From assembly GCA_947450025.1 (NCBI GenBank), contig CANFTW010000014.1:1-64000 (forward strand): a stretch of DNA of 64,000 bases, given 5' to 3'. Shown one piece after another: positions 59,464 through 64,000 of this stretch. The translations under genes were made by a program, and so were the position numbers. Each line of letters opens with the position of its first letter. Within the stretch, counting starts at the first letter, position 1. The notes beneath the pieces were generated by a model. That model was not told where the DNA came from. It saw nothing but the letters and a program-made list of their open reading frames with translations, and made no database searches. Source of the DNA: Bacteroidota bacterium. Its GTDB lineage: Bacteria > Bacteroidota > Bacteroidia > B-17B0 > Aurantibacillaceae.

Positions 59464-61761
59464 ATGAATCAAACTCGTAAAATTTTAAGTCCTGCCGAAC
59501 TTGCTGCTCAATGTATTAATCAAACTAACAAGCCAGTTTTTTTAACAGGAAAGGCAGGTACAGGGAAAACAACATTTTTACGAAGTATTATTAATCATAC
59601 GCATAAAAATTCCATCATAGTTGCTCCTACAGGTATAGCTGCCATTAATGCTGGTGGGGTTACTATTCACTCTCAGTTTGGAATTCCATTTGGGTTATTC
59701 CTTCCGGACAGTGGTTATAAAATTGAGAACACCAATACAAAAATAAATACTCCTTATACTATGGTTAAGCATTTAAATATGCGTGACCAAAAACGAAAAT
59801 TACTTCAAGAATTAGAATTATTAATTATTGATGAAGTTAGTATGTTAAGAGCTGACTTGCTAGATACGATTGATTTTGTTTTAAAAAGTGTAAGAAGGCA
59901 ACAGCATAAGCCTTTTGGTGGAGTTCAAGTCTTGTTTATTGGCGATTTGATGCAATTACCTCCAGTGGTTAAAGAAGAAGAGTGGAATATTTTGCGAAAT
60001 TATTATAGCAGCGTATATTTTTTTGAGGCTCAGGTTTTGAGAAATGAAAAGCCTGTTTATATTGAATTAGATAAAATTTATCGTCAATCGGATAATACAT
60101 TTATTGACTTATTAAATAATCTTAGAAATAATAAAGTTACACAAGCTAATATTGATTTATTAAACTCTTATTATAAACCTAATTTTGATGTTACTTCAGC
60201 ATTAAATACAATTACCTTAACCACTCATAACAACAAAGCTGATACCTTAAATAGGTCAGCATTACAACAATTAAAAGGTCAATCATATTTTTTTAGTGCA
60301 ACGATTGATGGCGAATTTAATGAATATGCTTATCCTGTAGAAGCTTATTTAGAGCTTAAATTGGGAGCTCAAATCATGTTTATTAAAAATGATGTGAGTG
60401 GAAAGCAGCAGTATTTCAATGGAAAAATTGGTGTTGTCTCTTCTATAATTGATAAAGATATTGAAATTGATTTTAGAGATGGCACCAAACCATTTATTTT
60501 AGAAAAACATGAATGGAAAAATATTAAATATGAGTTAAATCCAGTTACGAATGAGATTGACGAAACTGAAATTGGTACTTTTATTCAATATCCTATTAAA
60601 CTAGCATGGGCGATAACCGTTCATAAAAGCCAAGGGTTAACTTTTGAAAAAGCTATTTTAGATATTAATCGTGCTTTTGCACCAGGTCAGGTTTATGTAG
60701 CCCTATCAAGGCTAAAATCATTGGATGGCTTAGTATTATCGGCGCCAATTCAATTTAATGCAATTTCTCAAGATAAAACTTTGGTGGATTATGCCGAGAA
60801 TAAACCTAATACCGAAGAAGTAAAACAATTAATTGATCAAGAAACTGTTTTGTTTTTGAAAGGCTATACGTTGAAAGCGTATGATTTTGTGTGGCTATAT
60901 ACTTGTTTAAGAAATCATGTAGCCAGTTATACCATGGTCGAAAATAAGTCTAATAAACAAAAACATCAAGTTTGGGCTCAAGAACTATTCGATAAATTTG
61001 AACCATTAAAAGTAAATGCCGATAAATTTAGTAATCAGTTAATACAGATTTTTGAAAGTAGGGCAGAGGATTACTTGCAAACAGTGAGTGCTAGACATAT
61101 CGCTGCTAAAAATTACTTTTATCCTGTTTTAAAAGAAATGTCAAAATCTATTTTAGTTCATATAGAGCTATTAAAAGAAGAAAAACAAATTAAAACGTAT
61201 TTAGAAGAATTATTAGAGTTAGAAGGATTATTATATAAGCATTTACAACAATTAGATAAAGTGACAACGGTTATTAATAACGTATTAACTAATACGGAAT
61301 TTAATAAACAACAATTAAAATTTAATGCGAATCAACAAGAACGTTTAGAATTAGTTAGACAAACTATTGCTATAACAGAAAAAGCAGCTTTTGAAGAACG
61401 AAAAACAAAGAAGTCTACTTCTAAAAAAACAAAAAAAGAAATGGGACTAAGAGAACCGAAGCCTGATACCAAAGAGTTAAGTTTTGCCTTATATAAACAA
61501 GGTAAAATGCCTGAAGAGATTTCACAAGAAAGAGGATTAGGATTAACTACGATTGAAAGTCACTTATCGCATTATGTTAGTTTAGGGATGATTGCCGTCA
61601 CGCAATTTGTTAGTAAAGAAAAGTTTGATATTATAATTGAAGCATCTAAAAAAATAGAGGCTGAAAGTAAATTAACCCCCTTAAAACAAGAGCTAGGAGA
61701 AGATTTTTCTTATTCTGAAATCAAATATGCTTTAGCTACTCAAAAGCATTTAACTAAATAA
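59464..61761 (+). CDS. Pif1-like helicase with C-terminal helix-turn-helix
   Basis: 765 residues from the ATG at 59464. Superfamily 1B helicase motifs: Walker A GKAGTGKT (29-36), APTGIAAINAGGVTIHSQFGIP (motif Ia), LLIIDEVSMLRADLLD (motif II), FIGDLMQLPPV (motif III), and WAITVHKSQGLTFEKAILD with YVALSRLKSLDGL (motifs V-VI). After ~430 comes a helical, coiled region and a C-terminal helix-turn-helix (ALYKQGKMPEEISQERGLGLTTIESHLSHYVSLGMI). The HTH resembles the RecQ/WRN-type HTH_40 domain. Likely a 5'-3' DNA helicase in repair or replication; its cellular partner is unknown. Confidence 0.9.
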   Translation: MNQTRKILSPAELAAQCINQTNKPVFLTGKAGTGKTTFLRSIINHTHKNSIIVAPTGIAAINAGGVTIHSQFGIPFGLFLPDSGYKIENTNTKINTPYTMVKHLNMRDQKRKLLQELELLIIDEVSMLRADLLDTIDFVLKSVRRQQHKPFGGVQVLFIGDLMQLPPVVKEEEWNILRNYYSSVYFFEAQVLRNEKPVYIELDKIYRQSDNTFIDLLNNLRNNKVTQANIDLLNSYYKPNFDVTSALNTITLTTHNNKADTLNRSALQQLKGQSYFFSATIDGEFNEYAYPVEAYLELKLGAQIMFIKNDVSGKQQYFNGKIGVVSSIIDKDIEIDFRDGTKPFILEKHEWKNIKYELNPVTNEIDETEIGTFIQYPIKLAWAITVHKSQGLTFEKAILDINRAFAPGQVYVALSRLKSLDGLVLSAPIQFNAISQDKTLVDYAENKPNTEEVKQLIDQETVLFLKGYTLKAYDFVWLYTCLRNHVASYTMVENKSNKQKHQVWAQELFDKFEPLKVNADKFSNQLIQIFESRAEDYLQTVSARHIAAKNYFYPVLKEMSKSILVHIELLKEEKQIKTYLEELLELEGLLYKHLQQLDKVTTVINNVLTNTEFNKQQLKFNANQQERLELVRQTIAITEKAAFEERKTKKSTSKKTKKEMGLREPKPDTKELSFALYKQGKMPEEISQERGLGLTTIESHLSHYVSLGMIAVTQFVSKEKFDIIIEASKKIEAESKLTPLKQELGEDFSYSEIKYALATQKHLTK

Positions 61762-61787
61762 AAAAAGTCACCTATTAGTGACTTTTT
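61762..61787. terminator. bidirectional terminator between helicase gene and efp
   Basis: AAAAAGTCAC, loop CTATTA, GTGACTTTTT in the convergent gap. Confidence 0.8.
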
Positions 61788-61806
61788 AAATAAATAATGT
61801 TTTTTA

Positions 61807-62361
61807 TTATTTCATAACACGCTCAACGTATTCTCCAGTTTCTGTATTAATTTTTAATCTGTCACCAATAGCAACAAATACAGGAACTTGTATTTTAATC
61901 CCTGCTCCAACTTCAGCAGTTTTTACAGATTTTCCTTTAACGCCTTCTTCTGTATAAGTTACTTCTAACTCAATATATTGAGGTAATGAACCATTTAAAG
62001 GTTTTTCATTTTCATCAAAACGGATTTTTAAAACCATCCCTTCTTCTAAAAACTGAATACTATCAGCAAATAAAATTTTAGGAATATGTAATTGATCATA
62101 TGTTTCTTGATTCATACAAACTAAAAAATCTCCTTCAGTAAAAAGGTATTGCATTTCATGCTCGTCAACTCTAATTAAATCAATTTTTTCACCTGAACGG
62201 AAACGAATTTCGCTTTGCTTACCTGTTTCCACATTACGGCATTTGCAAGAATAGATAGCATTTCCTTTTCCAGGAGTAATATGATCGTAATCTAAAACTT
62301 GAACTAATTCGTTATTGTATCTTATAAAAGCGTTTCTTGATAAATCAGATGTTGTAGCCAT
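61807..62361 (-). CDS. efp: elongation factor P
   Basis: 184 residues with three beta domains. The tip loop that reaches the peptidyl transferase centre reads TPGKGNAIY, with Lys32 at the position that is beta-lysylated or otherwise modified in other bacteria. EF-P relieves stalling at polyproline stretches. No EpmA/EarP-type modification gene is in the window. It is alone between a terminator and the SerA-like gene on the same strand. Confidence 0.97.
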   Translation of the reverse strand: MATTSDLSRNAFIRYNNELVQVLDYDHITPGKGNAIYSCKCRNVETGKQSEIRFRSGEKIDLIRVDEHEMQYLFTEGDFLVCMNQETYDQLHIPKILFADSIQFLEEGMVLKIRFDENEKPLNGSLPQYIELEVTYTEEGVKGKSVKTAEVGAGIKIQVPVFVAIGDRLKINTETGEYVERVMK

Positions 62362-62415
62362 AATGGATTGTTTTTTGAGCCGCCAAGATAGTGTGTTAGG
62401 ATGAGATAGGCAAAA

Positions 62416-63357
62416 TTATTTCAAAATCTTAATCATCTTTTCAGCAATCATTTTACTCATTTTGTAGTTTGATTCATGAGTCCAGCCAGCTATATGCGGT
62501 GTTAAAATAACTTGGTCACTTTTTAAAAGATATTGCATTGGTTCTGGAAGAGTAGAGGTGTCAATATTTTCAAAAGATACTGATTCGTACTCTAATACGT
62601 CTAAACAAGCGCCAATCACTTTTCCTGTTTTTAGATGCTTTACTAAATCAGAAGTATTTAAACATTTACCTCTAGCTGTATTAACAACATGTATATTCTT
62701 CTTGAAGAACGAAATAAAATCATCATTGATATAATAATTGGTTTCATCTGTTAGTGGTAAATGAATACTTACTATATCAGCCTTTTCATATATTTCATAT
62801 AAGGATGATTCTTTAATATGCTCGCCAACAATCCCTGTTTTATATTTGTCATAAACCAATATTTCACAATCAAATCCTTGTAAACGTTTTGCAAAGGCAG
62901 AACCCATATTGCCATAACCAATAATGCCGATGGTTCTTCCTGCAATTTCATGTCCGCGATTTTCGGCACGTTTCCAAATACCATTTCTAACTTCGTTATC
63001 ACTTCGTTTTAAATGATTCATTAACATTAATAACATTCCTAGTGCATGTTCACCAACAGCATCACGATTACCTTCAGGGGCACTCACACAAGTGATTCCT
63101 TTACTTTTAGCATAATCAACATCAATGTTTTCCATGCCAGCTCCAACGCGTCCAATGCATTTTAAATGAGTTGCTGAATCTAGAACTTCTTTAGTGAATT
63201 TGAATTTACTTCTAATAACTGCTCCATCATAGTGTGGTAACAATTGAATTAATTCTTCTTTGGATTTATTCCAAAATAAATCACAATGAAAACCGGCATC
63301 TATTAAAGTTTCATGAAGAATATCGTGATTAGAATCGATGCATAGAATTTTTTTCAT
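62416..63357 (-). CDS. D-3-phosphoglycerate-dehydrogenase-like 2-hydroxyacid dehydrogenase
   Basis: 313 residues. N-terminal half-domain, then the NAD motif GIIGYGNMGSAFAKRL and the catalytic set Arg (IGRVGAGMENID region, NTARGK), Glu (in the PL-DE segment) and His (HIAGWTHES). Length fits the short, ACT-less SerA form. It could make 3-phosphohydroxypyruvate for serine synthesis, but other D-2-hydroxyacid substrates cannot be excluded. It lies 19 bases downstream of queE. Confidence 0.87.
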   Translation of the reverse strand: MKKILCIDSNHDILHETLIDAGFHCDLFWNKSKEELIQLLPHYDGAVIRSKFKFTKEVLDSATHLKCIGRVGAGMENIDVDYAKSKGITCVSAPEGNRDAVGEHALGMLLMLMNHLKRSDNEVRNGIWKRAENRGHEIAGRTIGIIGYGNMGSAFAKRLQGFDCEILVYDKYKTGIVGEHIKESSLYEIYEKADIVSIHLPLTDETNYYINDDFISFFKKNIHVVNTARGKCLNTSDLVKHLKTGKVIGACLDVLEYESVSFENIDTSTLPEPMQYLLKSDQVILTPHIAGWTHESNYKMSKMIAEKMIKILK

Positions 63358-63376
63358 AATGAGAAAAATGAAAAGT

Positions 63377-64000
63377 TTAAGGAATATCTATATACTTGTG
63401 AGTTTGTAAAGAAATCATCCATCTAGGATTTTGTTTTACAAATTCTACGATTAAAGGAGTGATTTCATGACGTTTACTCCACTCAGGCTGTAAATATAAA
63501 AAACAATCCTTCCCAACTTTAGCGGCTTGTTCTTCAGCCCAAATAAAATCATGTTTATTAAACACAATTATTTTAAGTTCATGAGCTGCTTGATAATTAT
63601 CTTCTTTTGGAAGCATTGTTTTTTTTGGCGATAAACAAATCCAATCCCAGTTACCGCTTAATGGATATGCTCCAGATGTTTCAATGAAAGTTTGAATTTT
63701 ATTTTGTTTTAGTAGGTCAGTTAGATAAACCAAATTATAAATTAATGGCTCTCCTCCAGTGACAACTACGGCTGGTGTTTTACTATGTAAAACATGTTCT
63801 AAAATGTTTTCGGAAGCAGTAAGTGGATGTAAAGTAGCATCCCAGCTTTCTTTTACATCGCACCAATGACAACCTACATCACATCCCCCAATTCTAATAA
63901 AATAGGCAGCTTTTCCGGTGTTAAATCCTTCACCTTGAATCGTATAAAATTCTTCCATTAATGGTAATAATTTACCATCATTCAATAATTGTTGCTGTTC
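63377..64000 (-). CDS. queE: 7-carboxy-7-deazaguanine synthase QueE (5' end outside window)
   Basis: At least 207 codons. The frame is open to the window edge, so the true start may lie beyond 64000; a TTG at 63985 is the only in-window candidate upstream of LPLMEEFYTIQGEG. This radical-SAM enzyme has the cluster motif CDVGCHWC (Cys-x3-Cys-x2-Cys) followed by DVKESWD, and VVVTGGEPLIY. It converts 6-carboxytetrahydropterin to 7-carboxy-7-deazaguanine on the way to queuosine. The other queuosine genes are not in the window. Confidence 0.94.
   Translation of the reverse strand, partial: EQQQLLNDGKLLPLMEEFYTIQGEGFNTGKAAYFIRIGGCDVGCHWCDVKESWDATLHPLTASENILEHVLHSKTPAVVVTGGEPLIYNLVYLTDLLKQNKIQTFIETSGAYPLSGNWDWICLSPKKTMLPKEDNYQAAHELKIIVFNKHDFIWAEEQAAKVGKDCFLYLQPEWSKRHEITPLIVEFVKQNPRWMISLQTHKYIDIP

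Noticed and set aside
1-64000. tRNA, rRNA, CRISPR array, prophage, origin
   Set aside because: Reading the gaps by eye showed no cloverleaf-like sequence, no regular repeat-spacer array, no phage genes and no DnaA-box cluster. A tRNAscan or Infernal run would be decisive.

Overview
The window is AT-rich, densely coded chromosome from a member of the Bacteroidota, most likely a free-living, oxygen-respiring member of the Bacteroidia/Flavobacteriia type. This rests on type IX secretion genes (PorX, a PorD/DUF4835 protein, a PorE-like OmpA protein, a PorV/PorQ-like barrel), Bacteroidota-restricted families (DUF4290, DUF3078, Rpb6-type omega), the near absence of Shine-Dalgarno sequences, and recurrent TAnnTTTG -7 promoter boxes. 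I found no rRNA, tRNA, CRISPR array, transposase or prophage. No stretch longer than 300 bases lacks a gene.

Layout. 1-7.6 kb: a sulfur/metalloid island on the + strand. It has a solo rhodanese, a DUF6132 membrane protein, a rhodanese-thioredoxin lipoprotein, a DUF2892 membrane protein, the overlapping trio cbpA-cbpM-arsA, a 36-residue membrane peptide, a metallo-beta-lactamase/double-rhodanese protein and a Crp/Fnr regulator. 7.6-19.6 kb: housekeeping (pckA, smpB, the DUF4290-murA-TlpA operon, two OmpA proteins, grpE-dnaJ, murB, bacilliredoxin). 19.7-25.2 kb: three outer-membrane/periplasmic proteins (HhH-barrel, PorV/Q-like barrel, PorE-like). 25.3-32.8 kb: metabolism and redox (PPK2, long GAPDH, hydroxyacyl-CoA dehydrogenase, gcvH, trxB). 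32.8-38.4 kb: a minus-strand run with two small unknowns, a LytTR two-component system, an M61 peptidase and a CPBP protease. 38.5-45.1 kb: di-haem peroxidase, tilS, and the kmo-mazG-DUF6913-dapA operon. 45.1-49.4 kb: a 5'-truncated YeeE/YedE-type gene behind a repeat-like stretch, an M42-type peptidase, a DUF1801/YdeI protein carrying a perfect CDGSH iron-sulfur motif, and a ferredoxin with its NADP reductase. 49.4-56.2 kb: rsmE, porX, a DUF3078 protein, and the porD-coaBC-rpoZ-bamD block. 56.3-64 kb: a large ABCG-type transporter, a Pif1-like helicase, efp, a SerA-like dehydrogenase and the start of queE.

The most notable points are: (i) the sulfur-transfer island that embeds a J-protein, its CbpM modulator and a full tandem ArsA ATPase as overlapping genes, with no arsenite pump in view; (ii) an OmpA protein fused to a thioredoxin fold that has lost its cysteines; (iii) a CDGSH tail on a YdeI/DUF1801 protein beside ferredoxin genes; (iv) MurA with Asp in place of the fosfomycin-target Cys; (v) a YeeE-family gene that has lost its first membrane segment next to a repeat-like sequence; and (vi) several inverted repeats in short intergenic spaces. 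All family names come from reading the protein sequences; nothing was searched.
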